From Forficula auricularia (lineage: Eukaryota > Arthropoda > Insecta > Dermaptera > Forficulidae): 64,000 bases of DNA. The position numbers were made by a program, and so were the translations under genes. The stretch covers positions 72,061,169 to 72,125,168 of the forward strand of contig JALMQS010000099.1 of assembly GCA_024734495.1 (NCBI GenBank), given 5' to 3'. Shown piece by piece: positions 41,682 to 51,530 of this stretch. The notes under the pieces were generated by a model. It saw nothing but the letters and a program-made list of their open reading frames with translations, was not told the DNA's origin and searched no databases. The stretch's first letter is position 1, and each line of letters opens with the position of its first letter.

Positions 41682-41747
41682 CTTGTTTTTTTTTCCCCCG
41701 CTCCCGATACCTTTTTTGGTACTCGGCTTTTTTTTCGTATTTCTTTC
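41682..41747 (-). CDS. Candidate exon E4 with AEYQKRYRER motif
   Basis: Acceptor TTTTCTTTGAAG and donor CAAG|GTACGG bound 66 bp, phase 1 to phase 1, in frame with E5. It encodes KKYEKKAEYQKRYRERGKKK and Q. AEYQ-RYRER-type motifs are common in basic segments of insect proteins, including several transposon-derived ones. No upstream exon of matching phase was identified: E3 has its own stop. Confidence 0.45.
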
Positions 41748-41966
41748 CTTCAAAGAAAATAAAATAAAAAAATGTTAAAATTAAATCCATGAGTGCTAAT
41801 CGAGGGAGGGGATGGAGAGGTGGGTACTGAACAAACTTGTATGGAAATATTTTTGAATTTGAGAAAAAACAGTATATGAATTTATACAATGTTTTACTCA
41901 GTATATTATATAAATATCTAACTAATAGATACTCTAATAATAAATAAATAAATAATCTTAGATATT

Positions 41967-42041
41967 TTAATAATAATTCATCAAATCCTCGTTGGAAATC
42001 AAATTCCAAGGAATTTTTTCTTCTTCTTTAATTTTTATTTC
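41967..42041 (-). CDS. Exon E3 of a small intron-rich gene, with stop codon
   Basis: Acceptor TTCTATTTAAG, then a phase-0 frame EIKIKEEEKIPWNLISNEDL, MNYY and TAA at 41967-41969. It joins E2 without changing frame. The first half continues the charged heptad-like pattern of E2. Together E1-E3 give a 59-residue protein, or 97 residues if translation starts at 42510-42512 and the optional intron (42398-42478) is removed. Confidence 0.5.
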   Translation of the reverse strand, partial: EIKIKEEEKIPWNLISNEDLMNYY

Positions 42042-42174
42042 CTTAAATAGAATAAATAAATAATAAAATAAAATTAATTAAATAAATAAATAAATTATAG
42101 GAATTAGTTATGAAATCAATTAGGGATTCACGGGGATTTTACACATACACCCACGATTAATATATAACGCTTAC

Positions 42175-42216
42175 CTTTAGTAGATTTTTTTTTAATTGAT
42201 TATTTTCTTCTATTAG
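42175..42216 (-). CDS. Exon E2, 14-residue coiled-coil micro-exon
   Basis: Acceptor TTATATTTCCAG and donor CTAAAG|GTAAGCG, both strong. Exactly 14 codons in phase 0: LIEENNQLKKNLLK. The spacing of I/L/N residues fits a short coiled coil. Confidence 0.55.
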
Positions 42217-42311
42217 CTGGAAATATAATAAATAAATTAGTAGAATTATTGCAATATTCTTTTATTTATTTTCATTTCATTTTCATTTATTTATTAATTA
42301 AGTAAGCACAC

Positions 42312-42374
42312 CTTTGTTATTTGTTGCTGAATAACGAAATGTTCTGAATGTTCTGTCTCTGAATTCGATGCCAT
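42312..42374 (-). CDS. Exon E1, start of the small intron-rich gene
   Basis: ATG at 42372-42374 in a good context (AATAAAATGG), coding MASNSETEHSEHFVIQQQIT and K up to donor AAAG|GTGTGC at 42312. The frame is open further upstream to another ATG at 42510-42512 (MLFDVESFDST). Between them a donor (AACAG|GTATTA, 42479) and an acceptor (TTTAATAG, 42398) define an 81-bp stretch that could be an intron without altering the frame. The protein is not recognised. The codon structure, consistent phases and clean splice sites over three exons argue for a real gene. Confidence 0.5.
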
Positions 42375-42512
42375 TTTATTGAATTCTATTATTCTGTCTA
42401 TTAAATTAATAAAATTTTTAAAGAGGATTATTTCGATAAATAGAAGCAGAGAGGTAGAGGAGGGTAATGAAATAATACCTGTTGAATCGAAAGATTCAAC
42501 ATCGAACAGCAT

Positions 42513-42660
42513 CGATTCCCGACCAGATCACAAGCCAGAGGCCCCGCCCCCAGAGTGGCTGAGTGGATGCGCGCGCATGAGCATTGGCTCGCTTGTTTTT
42601 ATTTAACGTTACGGACACTTTTCACAGACTAGGGTACCACCCCGAGGCGTCCCATAAGTT
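42513..42660 (-). promoter_or_regulatory. GC-rich patch upstream of the small gene
   Basis: An isolated GC-rich patch next to the first ATG, with CCCCGCCCCC at 42543-42552 (GC box on the minus strand), ATGCGCGCGCAT and several CpGs. On the plus strand it also contains TGGCTGAGTGG, which fits a tRNA-type A box, so an old SINE head is the main alternative to a promoter. Confidence 0.35.
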
Positions 42661-42844
42661 CACTTCGTTCCAAAATTAAAACATATTTAATTTAAATTTT
42701 CTTCATTATTTTAACATTTAAATTGCTATGTGGGGTTGTCACATAACGATTTTGAATTGTAGATAATTAAGAAATACGGTTGGTTACACTGCTATGTCAC
42801 TATATCTTTCAATTAGAGATTATAGTATAAGTCATTGTTAACTG
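42661..42844. other. Unassigned AT-rich DNA
   Basis: Short spacer without supported features. Confidence 0.4.
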
Positions 42845-43745
42845 ATTTTGAAAAAAGAAGGTTATCAATTCAACGGAATGTCTGTTTTTTGTGTTTGTTC
42901 ATTTATTTCTCTTTACCATGTGAACCAATTTGGATAAGTTTTTTGCATTGGGTTCAGTCTCTTAGCCGATTGGTCCCGTTTTTTTTCATTGGTATTAGAC
43001 CTATTTTTAACCGACTTCAAAAAAGGAGAAGGTTCTCTATTCGACTAATTTTTTTTTTTTTTTTTTTTTTTGTGCCTATGTTACCTCATATCTCCGCCAA
43101 TTGTCAACCGATTTTGAAAAAAAAATTTGCATTGGGTCCAGTCTAGCTTCCGATTGGTCCCATTTGTTTTTTCGTTTTTTTTTTCATAGGTATTAGACCT
43201 TTTTTATTAGGTTTGTTTAGACCTGACCTCTTTGTTTATGAACCGATTTCGATGCTTCTTTTTTTATCCGAAAGGAGTGTCTTAGGGATGGTGTCATATT
43301 AATTTGGTCAAGTTCTGATGATATGATCACTATTAATAACATCACTAAAAAGAGAAAAATAAAATATTTTTTAAGAAAAAATAAAAACCGACTTCAAAAA
43401 ATTAAATACAACAAATAAAATACACTAAAAGGTATAAAATAATTATTATCTTATTTAGTTACAACTAAACGAAGAAATATTAACATGAAATTACTTTTTG
43501 AAGTTGGTGCCAAACATATACCTTTTATGAATCGCACTCGACGGATCTTACTTAGTACGTTTGACGGGTACGCTCGCTTATAGGTATAGTTTGTTTGGTA
43601 CCGACTTCAAAAAGTAATTTCATGTTAATATTTCGTCGTTTAGTTGTAACTAAATAAGATAATAATTATTTTATACCTTTTAGTGTATTTTATTTGTTGC
43701 ATTTAATTTTTTGAAGTCGGTTTTTATTTTTTTCTTAAAAATTAT
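42845..43745. repeat. CCGACTTC-family repeats, copy A6
   Basis: A truncated copy (42845-43005) is followed by a complete one from AACCGACTTCAAAAAAGGAG at 43009. The central palindrome is at 43385-43725. Closely similar to A2. Confidence 0.7.
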
Positions 43746-44510
43746 TTTTATTGTTATATATGTTCACGAATAACTTCTTTGTTTATCGACCGATTTCGAT
43801 GATTCTTTTTTATTAGAAAGGAGATATCTTAGGGGTATACACCGTTGATTTCCACATACTTCTAAAATAAGAATCACTATACGGACGGGGAATTAGTAAG
43901 CAGGTTGTTGAGAACACCTCATGTATTTAGTTACGTTACAAATGTTTGGTTTTGCAAATTTTTATTATATTCATATAAACAGGGGTGCCCCCTCCCTGGC
44001 TTATTAACTCACCCCCCCCTTAATTTCATGAAAAGTGCCCCCCCCCATTTTATTCAGTTTTAAAGAAATAGAAGGGTTTTTTTATTTAATTGAAAAGTTA
44101 TTATTTTGCCGAGAGTAGCAGATTTGGTGATTCACAAAGAGAAACAAAGAGGTTGTCCTCTGCTTGATCCAAATACACATACACACATATATATATCGAA
44201 ATTATATATCTGTATATATATATTATTTAGTACCTGGAGCCACCGAGCGATGCACGGTAACCCCTGACGCCCCCCTCCTCCCGAAACCATACACCTAGCC
44301 CCCACAACTGCACCCCACTTCCTAGACCTCCCACATTCACCCCACCCCGCACCCAGTTTTTGCATTTCTAGCTTTCTAATGGTCTACATATTATGTGTAT
44401 ATTTGTTTACTCGTATATCAATTTCCCCACATTCGTTCATATTGATAAACATTATAAAAAAATAAATAGGAAAATTACAATAAAAAAAATAATCGTATAG
44501 GATCTGAAAT

Positions 44511-44696
44511 TTTTTTTTTTTTTTTGGCTTTTCGGCCTTTCTAGCCATAAGCCTAATTACGATACTAGTTATATTTTTTTGAAAATTTGTCTCTACCCCT
44601 GGGGTCAGATTTTAGCTGGTTGCCTCGAGTCGGATTCGAACCCGGGTCCCCTGGTTAGCTCGCTGTCACGCTACCGCCTAGCCTTTCTGACCCCCC
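44511..44696 (-). mobile_element. tRNA-derived SINE, best-preserved copy
   Basis: Flanked by AGGATCTGAAAT (44499-44510, 44697-44708). The minus-strand head has AGGCTAGGCGGTAGCGTG (A-box region) and GGTTCGAATCC (B box, 44632-44642). The body is about 110 bp, ending with the GGCTAGAAAGGCC hairpin and poly-A. The perfect RNA polymerase III B box identifies it as tRNA-derived. Confidence 0.9.
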
Positions 44697-44820
44697 AGGA
44701 TCTGAAATAAAAACATAAAATTAAATAAAATTTGTTTCCAAGTTATATAAAAAAAAAAACACTTCAACCACTTTATTTGTAAACACACCTGTAATGTTAT
44801 GATTTAGACACCTGTTAATT

Positions 44821-44905
44821 TTTTTTTTTGGCTTTTCGGCCTTTCTAGCCATAAGCCAATTTACGATACTAATTATTTTTTATTTAAATTTGTCTCTACC
44901 TCGGG
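44821..44905 (-). mobile_element. 5'-truncated SINE, second insertion
   Basis: Flanked by AGACACCTGTTAATT (44806-44820, 44906-44920). Same junctions as 27091-27176, so the two were duplicated together. Confidence 0.85.
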
Positions 44906-45265
44906 AGACACCTGTTAATTAAAAATAAACAAAAAATTCCTAATTTTAATATAATATATTAAAATTTGCTATAACCTATTAGTGGGCTTTAAAATTAAAA
45001 AACCAATTAAAAATAAAAGATAATTGGAAAAATGTAAACAAACTTTTTAATTGAGATTTTCAAATATCAATAATTACTTTAATTAAGAAAAGATCAATTA
45101 AGATTAAATTTGTCGAGGTCCAGACCTAGCCAGATCACTTTCTCATCCTCAAAACTTGTTAATAGAATTTGTTTAATCAAAATCGGTAGAGCCGTTTTCA
45201 AAATAGAGCCAAGATACAAATATATATATATATAACAATTTTTGCTCGTTTAATAAGAGTAGATT

Positions 45266-45306
45266 TGTTTGAGACTATAGTTTCGAAGGCGTGGTCCTCA
45301 TCAAGT
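45266..45306 (-). ncRNA. Hammerhead-like motif next to HN10
   Basis: Minus strand: CTTGATGA, GGACCACGCC, TTC, GAAAC, TATAGTCTC. Closely related to the motif at 47440-47466, which has the intact CTGATGA box. One extra T in the first box. Confidence 0.3.
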
Positions 45307-45588
45307 TTACTTTTAAAGAAATTTTAATATATTCTAATAGTATATTATATATACAGAGCTCGAATATAATATTTATTTTTATATCTCTGCTAAAAATTAA
45401 ATTTTGATAGAGATGTTTAAAGTTTTTAAAGACAAATTTTTTTTTTAAATATAAAATAATACATTGTCTGATAATTAAAGTAATTTAAATATTAGAGAGG
45501 ATACATATTCTAATATAATTTATTTAAGAATCAATCTATTCACCTCCGGATTAAGATCTTTAGCATCTAATCCTTTTGGTATCTCATA
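45307..45588. other. Unassigned AT-rich DNA
   Basis: No supported feature. Confidence 0.4.
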
Positions 45589-45590
45589 TA

Positions 45591-46288
45591 CAAGGTGGGG
45601 CATAAAGATCTGCCCCATTTTGAAGAGGTATAAAAAATGAAAAAATTTAAATTTAGAAAAAAACTGAATATATTTTTGAAAAGAACATAAAATATTTTTT
45701 TTAATGTGTTTTAAACATTATATCAGATAAAAAAAGGGGGGAGGTCAAAAATGAAAATTCTCGCCCTTTGACCAAACTCAACCAAATTTTGTATACATAT
45801 TCTGTAGAGCCCCAGAAAGCTAGAAAAGTAAAAACTAACTACTCAAAATGGAGAGGGAGGGTCAAAAATCAAAATTATAACCCTGTCGACTAAACTATCT
45901 ATACAAAATTTGGTTAATTTTTGCATTTCTAATTTTCTGAGGGTCCTCAGAATATGTATATAAAATTTGGTTTAGTTTGGTCAAAAGGGCTAAAATTTTC
46001 ATTTTTGACCCTCCTCCCCCATTTTGGGTTGTTAGTTTTTGCATGTCTATACTTTTTGGGGCCCACAGAATACGTATACAAAATTTGCTTGAGTTTGTTC
46101 GAAAGGGCTAGAATTTTCATTTTTGACCCTCCCCCCCCCCCATTTTTTTTCTTTGATATAATGTTTAAAACATATTAAAAAAAATATTTTATGTTCTTTT
46201 CAAAAATATATTCAGTTGTTTTTTATGTAATTTTTTTCATTTTTTATACTAACGCTTCAAATTGTGGTAGATCTTTATGTCAACCCTG
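45591..46288. mobile_element. Foldback TIR element enclosing GGTTGAGTTTGG-type units
   Basis: Ends CAAGGTGGGGCATAAAGATC and, complemented, CAGGGTTGACATAAAGATCT, with TA on both sides. Arms of about 150 bp include TTGAAAAGAACATAAAATAT and its complement. The interior holds two inverted pairs of the same unit that forms the tandem array at 32.0-32.7 kb. Confidence 0.7.
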
Positions 46289-46291
46289 TAT

Positions 46292-46950
46292 TTAAATCCG
46301 GGTGAAGATACTTCCTTTCCGGATTTTATTTTTCTACTTACTCTCTAAAACTGAATCAGTGGATATTCACTGAATAACAGTGACTATTCACTTATCCAAA
46401 CAGTCACAAACATATCACTGCTAATCATTGGATAGTCACTGAATGCATTAGTGGATTTTTAAAATTCAATAATTCATTAGTGGCTAAGCCGTTAGACAAC
46501 CTCTGTTTGAATCAGTGAAAATTAAAAACCACTGTTGAATCTGTTGAAATTAATACAAATGATTGATTTTTCAGTGATGTATATGATCGCTGGAGAAATC
46601 AGCTGAAATTCCACTGATTCATTTTAAGAGAGTACTGTAGTGGTTCTGATACGCTCGAAAAGATGTGATATGTGTACCATCTGTACCATGTGTCTGTGTT
46701 TTTTTATTATTATATGGAAATTTATATGTAAAATTTTCACCCAGCGATAGATTTTTTCCTATTAATTTAGAACGAAAAAATATGTTTAGAATTAAAAATT
46801 TCTTCAAATGTATTTATAGTCCAGGCAAATTACGTGAAAAAAATGGCATGAACAGGAAAGAATTCCCGGTAAAGATTTTATAGCTGTCATATTTTTATTG
46901 GTACTTCTATATTACTAGCCTAAGTTTTCTCGCCAAATCTGTGTAGGGAA
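46292..46950. other. Unassigned DNA with a cluster of CACTG motifs
   Basis: Between 46340 and 46625, CACTG or CAGTG occurs nine times, several as TCACTGA/TCAGTGA. No open frame of note. Could be a decayed short tandem repeat. Confidence 0.4.
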
Positions 46951-47340
46951 AATTTTTCTACTCGGCTCAAGTTGAGAAAATTTCAGAGTTATTTCAGTTT
47001 TTCTTGAATAACTCTAAAACGGCTTATCAAATCAAAAAAATATTTATTAGATAAATTAAAGGTCTTTAAATTACGCGTAAAATGATACAAAAATATCTAT
47101 TTAAGTTAAGTAGAACTGCTACTACCGCCTGTCAAATAACAGCCCCCGGGATCACTTTTGAATATCCCTAAAACTCGTACTTTTTTCGATTTTTTCCCGT
47201 TTTGACCATGAAGGAGCACGTTTTTGACAAAGAACAATTCATACATTTTTAAACTAGATTAAATTCTCTACAATTTAAATAAAGTTTCATTTTAATTGGA
47301 TAATGATAACATGAGGTTGAAGTTAAATTGAAAGTTTTTT
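46951..47340. repeat. Dispersed repeat H, partial copy
   Basis: Shares TTTTGACCATGAAGGAGCAC, AAACTAGATTAAAT and ATTGGATAATGATAACATGA with 48180-48360, 48720-48890, 61680-61780 and 62930-63060. Confidence 0.6.
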
Positions 47341-47605
47341 TGCCGAGAGTAGCAGAATTTTTATATATTGAAGGAGACAATAAAAGAGTTTGTCTTCTGC
47401 TGGAATTATAAATTTTATTTATTTATAACGAGATTATAGTTTCGAGGGCTTTGCCCTCTTCATCAGTCTATTACAATGGATTCACAGGAATTAATTTATG
47501 AATCCAAAGCCCTCGAAACTATAGTCTCGTTATAAATAAATAAAATTTATAATTCCAGCAGAAGACACACTCTTTTATTGTCTCCTTCAATGAGGTTGAT
47601 AATTT
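47341..47605. mobile_element. Foldback with intact-box hammerhead-like motif
   Basis: Arms of about 90 bp: TTGAAGGAGACAATAAAAGA through CTTCTGCTGGAATTATAAAT to CGAAACTATA. The right arm is the complement. The left arm's inner end carries the full motif (47440-47466). The right arm keeps only the GAAAC half. GCCGAGAGTAGCAGA at 47341 is shared with the 26.4-kb and 44.1-kb segments. Confidence 0.7.
47425..47480 (-). ncRNA. Hammerhead-like motif with strong 6-bp helix II
   Basis: Minus strand: CTGATGA (47466-47460), A, GAGGGC-AAA-GCCCTC, GAAAC (GAAA 47443-47440), TATAATCTCG. Both conserved boxes are perfect and helix II is six uninterrupted pairs with a triloop. ACUAUAAUC allows a minimal helix III with C at the cleavage site. 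One base (A) separates box one from helix II, as in the other copies. Confidence 0.5.
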
Positions 47606-47870
47606 GAAATAATCCAATTTTTTGCAAAAAATCTCAGTATTTCCTTCATAAAATGAAAACCACTCATTCTAGAATCTTGAATCCTATCTCTAGTACATTT
47701 TGTTGACTTGTACCTTTACAATGTAATGATATAGAATATAATGTGAAGTATTGCAATCTCCTGATAATTTGAGAGCTTCTATCTTCAATGTGAAACAAGT
47801 TAATTTCACTTTGGGACTTCTAGGAGGAAGGAATCGATGTCCATAAATACACTGCGGTGCAAAAAATTGA
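47606..47870. other. Repeat fragment and unassigned DNA
   Basis: Contains ATGATATAGAATATAATGTG (47726-47745), shared with 6.8 kb. The end near 47850 (CACTGCGGTGCAAAAAATTG) resembles the Tc1-like terminus at 50540-50570. Confidence 0.35.
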
Positions 47871-48905
47871 GCAACCAATAGTCCAGGCAAATTACGATTA
47901 AAAAAGGAAATAATTCCCGGTAAATATTTTATAGCTGGAATACCTTTATTGGTACTCCAATATTACTACCCTATGTCCCCCCCCCCCCAATCTGGGTGGT
48001 GGAAATTTTTCTACGCGTCTAAAATTGAGAAAATTTATGAGTTTTTTCAGTTTTTCTTGAAAACGGCTTATCAAATCAAAAGGAAATCTATCAGATAAAT
48101 TAAAGCTCTTTAAATTACTCATAAAATGATAATAATTTAATATATTTACGTTAAGTAGAACCGGTACTAGCGATGGTAAAAAACAGTCCCCGGGATCACT
48201 TTTGAATATCTCTAAAACTCGTACTTTTTTTGATATTTCCCCATTTTGACCATGAAGGAGCACGTTTTCGACAAAGACCACTCTATACATTTTTAAACTA
48301 GATTAAATTTGCTACAATTTAAATAATGTTTCGTTCTAATTGGATAATGGTAACATGAGGTTGAAGTTATGAAACAATGCAATTTTTTTCAAAAAATCCC
48401 ATTATTTCCTTCATAAAATGAAAACCACTCATTCTAGAATCTTGATTCTTATCTCTAGTAAAGTTTGTTGACTTGTACGTTTACATGGAACACTTTTTTG
48501 ATAAAACTCTTATATTTAAAGATATCCAGCATTTTCCATGACGCCTTTGAGGATTCGGATCATAACCTGTCAGGAAAATTTAGAATATCTATAAATCTAA
48601 GATGTTTATCAAAAAAGTAATCTAGCTAAACGTTTAGGTAAATAAAATTTCCTAGTCACTGAGATAGAAATCAAGATTCTAGAATGAGTAATTTTCATTT
48701 TATGAATAAAAAACATTTTTTCAAGACTTCAACCTCATGTTACCATTATCCAATTAAAATGAAACTTTATTTACATTGTAGAAAATTTAATCTAGTTTAA
48801 AAATGTATAGAGTCGTCTTTGTCGAAAACGTGCTCCTTCATGGTCAAAATGGGGAAAAATCGAAAAAAGTACGAATTTTAGGGATATTCATTTCATCAAT
48901 TTTAT
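47871..48905. repeat. Dispersed repeat H, foldback copy
   Basis: Sequence at 48180-48530 (AACTCGTACTTTTTTTGATA, TTTTGACCATGAAGGAGCAC, GGTAACATGAGGTTGAAGTT) returns inverted at 48570-48900. No coding potential: the frame 47946-48290 is a repeat translation. Confidence 0.65.
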
Positions 48906-49235
48906 ATGATCGTTACTTTGCCTACCTCTTAGGCGTACATTGAGAAAATTTGAAAATGTAGCGATTCTAAGCTATAATATCATTAAAAATATATTTATGT
49001 TATATGGTCAGCAAGGAGCCAAAATCTGCCCATTGGGCAGCATGGGATCCCCAGGTTATATCATTTGATCTTGGACTCTTAAGTCATTTTACCCTCAGCC
49101 TAAATCCCATACTAACTGATTTAATTTTTTCCCTATTAGTCATCCTTTTCATAATTTATAATAATTTTCATCAAGAAATATAGCAAAAATATACATATTT
49201 TGAAAAATTAAATATAAATTGAAATTTTTATTTTT
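48906..49235. other. Unassigned DNA
   Basis: No supported feature. Confidence 0.4.
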
Positions 49236-50060
49236 AACCGACTTCAAAAAAGGAGGAGGTTCTCAATTCGACTGATTTTTTTTTGTCTATGTTACCTGAT
49301 ATCTTCGCCAATTGTGAACTGATTTTGATGATTTATTTGCATTGGGTTCAATCTAGTTTCCGATTGGTACCATATAAATTTCATTGGTATTGGACCTTAT
49401 TTGTTATGTATGTTCGCGCATAACTTCTTTGTTTATGAACCGATTTTAATGATTCTTTCTGCGTTTGGATCAGTATAGTTCAAAGATAGTCAAGATACCT
49501 AACTATTGATTAATTTTATGTACGTTCAGAGAGAATTTTTTGCCACGTGGCTCGATTTAGATGATTCTTTTTTTTATTGGAAAGTGGGTACCTTAAGGGT
49601 GGTCCGATATTAATTTGGTCAAGTTCTGATGACATGATCAATGACGAAATAACGTGAATCTTCAATTCTTATAAGGAAATAATCGAAATTATAATAAATA
49701 AAATCTTTTATAAATAATTCTTAAAACATTCATTTAAAACCCGGAAACGTTTCGAGGGAATTTCTATATTTATGAATTGAATTTTATTATCATTTTCTGT
49801 TTTATTCGCCCGACGCTTTCTCTTACGAGATGCATGCAAGATATTATATTAAGTTACTATTAATAACATCACTAAAAAGAGAAAAATAAAAATAATTTTT
49901 ATAAAAAAATAAAACCGAGTTCAAAAAAATTAAATGCAACAAATAAAATAAAAATGACTCAAAAATCAAATAAAATGAACTAAAAGGTATAAAATAATTA
50001 TCTAATTTAATTACAACTAAACGATGAAATCACATTTTCAAGTCTGTGCTAAATAAACTA

Positions 50061-50570
50061 CAAAAAAATCGATCCACCAATAAAAACTTAATTAAATAGT
50101 AAATTATTTTTAATTTTTTTACAAGTAAACATACATTATTTAAATTATTGCTTATTGCAAGTGTACTTGCCACTTGTCGTTGACTTAACCCTTGATTAAT
50201 TAGGAACACAATTTGAACTGCTTGAACTTGAGAAATATCCATTTTGTATATTTTATCTTTCTATCAATGATGCTTAATTCAAAATTATTCATTTTATTGA
50301 TATTTCAAATATGAATTTTATCTTTTATTAAAACTTTATTTAAATTTAAAGTGATATTGAGAAAGTAGGATAATTTGTAATTGTATCTTTTAATTTAATT
50401 TTACTTATTTTTTCTTTTTTATAAAATTCAAAAATTATCAACAATATTTATTTAATATGTGAGTTTAAGATTTAATGGAACAAATTATATGAATATTTGT
50501 AAAAATTTTAAAAATAATTTGCTTTTTAATCAAGTTTTTATTGGTGGCTCAATTTTATTGCACCGTAGTG
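50061..50570. mobile_element. Tc1-like deletion derivative (MITE) with TA duplication
   Basis: TA at 50059-50060 and 50571-50572. Inverted arms of about 80 bp include CCACCAATAAAAACTT and TAAATTATTTTTAA; the right end reads, complemented, CACTACGGTGCAATAAAATT. The left tip has lost a few bases. A transposase N-terminal fragment remains inside. Confidence 0.8.
50147..50242 (-). pseudogene. Tc1-like transposase N-terminus (first helix-turn-helix)
   Basis: MDISQVQAVQIVFLINQGLS then QRQVASTLAIS: the IVxLxxxGLSQRxVAxxLxIS pattern of the Tc1/mariner DNA-binding domain. The frame then runs into terminal-repeat sequence, so about 300 codons including the catalytic domain are deleted. Confidence 0.75.
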
Positions 50571-50760
50571 TATATAAGCGAGCTTACCCGCCAAACGTAC
50601 TAAGTAAGATCTGTCGTGTACCATTCATAAAATGTATATGTTTGGCACCGACTTCAAAAAGTGATTTTATTTTTAAGTTATTATTATTTTATTTATTGCA
50701 TTTAATTTTTTCAAGTCGGTTTTATTTTCTTTTTATAAAAATTATTTATTTTTGTTTTAG

Positions 50761-51530
50761 ACAAACTGGTTGTTAAAAATGATTCATTGTAGATTGTATT
50801 AATAATCACTTTGTTAATTCTTAGAAGGATATTTAAAGCAACTGGTTATTCGATTTTTGTCTATCAATGATGTATCACTAAAAGATAACCAAAGTATAAT
50901 AATGGGATTTTGACAAGGCGTGATTAAAAAATCCTGAATAATATTGTGAATCACCCGAAGATTGAGAACAGGAGTTTCCAAAGTAGATCCGGAACGTAGA
51001 CCACCCATGTGCAAATATATAAAATCAATATAAACATTTTTAAATAGACTGGAATACAGCTACTGAAGTCGAGGTTTTTGTGTTTAGATATATCAACCAT
51101 TCGTAGATGACGGCAATAACTCCTAGAATCTAACTTTAAGCTTCAACCTTTAAATGAGTTCATTATTTATTATTATTGACTTGTGAGGAAGGATTCTGGT
51201 AGCTACTGGTCTGCGGCTTTAAAAAAATTTTTGTTGGTCCTTTGTTTTAATTCAGTTTTGAAAACTTTCCTAGTACAGTGAAAAAACAATTTCTTTATAA
51301 TAAATATATTGATAGAGTTGAGCATTTTTAATGAGCTCTTATTTATTCCAAAGCTATTAATAATCAAGATATATCGAAATCATTCCAAATATGAACAATT
51401 TTTTAGGTATTTAATCCAAATATATTATATTCTTGATCCATTTTATTCTATTAGATATCTCTTAATATCAAATGAATGGCTTTGTTTACTTCTAGTAAAA
51501 CCTCTTATTATATCTAAACGAATGTTTTTT
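50761..51530. other. Unassigned DNA with one minus-strand frame
   Basis: The frame at 50814-51014 (minus, MHMGGLRSGSTLETPVLNLR at its start) has mixed composition but no recognised domain or splice context. Remainder AT-rich. Confidence 0.35.

Larger units (their letters stand above)
43847..45264. repeat. Second copy of the 26.1-27.6 kb segment
   Basis: Collinear with 26118-27560 including nested SINEs. The left junction abuts a CCGACTTC-family remnant here and unrelated DNA there, so the boundary is sharp. Confidence 0.8.
44232..45264 (-). mobile_element. Helentron-like element HN10 with two SINE insertions
   Basis: Same structure as HN6: 3' end GCATCGCTCGGTGGCTCCAG at about 44233-44252, G-rich block, 5' end TTATTAAACGAGCAAAAATT near 45236-45256. 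Confidence 0.65.
49236..50760. repeat. CCGACTTC-family repeat, copy A7, split by a Tc1-like MITE
   Basis: Begins AACCGACTTCAAAAAAGGAG. The TGCATGCAAGATATTATATT module is at 49830. The central palindrome is split at AAACTA|TATAAGCGAGC by the insertion 50061-50570 and ends near 50730. Confidence 0.7.

Noticed and set aside
41424..41762. 112-codon plus-strand frame, hydrophobic
   Set aside because: Antisense to better-supported minus-strand exons. The Phe-rich translation comes from T-rich complement of Lys-rich coding.
44632..44642. Possible tRNA gene from the B box GGTTCGAATCC
   Set aside because: The tRNA-like head lacks a foldable acceptor stem and is followed by a SINE body, poly-A and target duplications.
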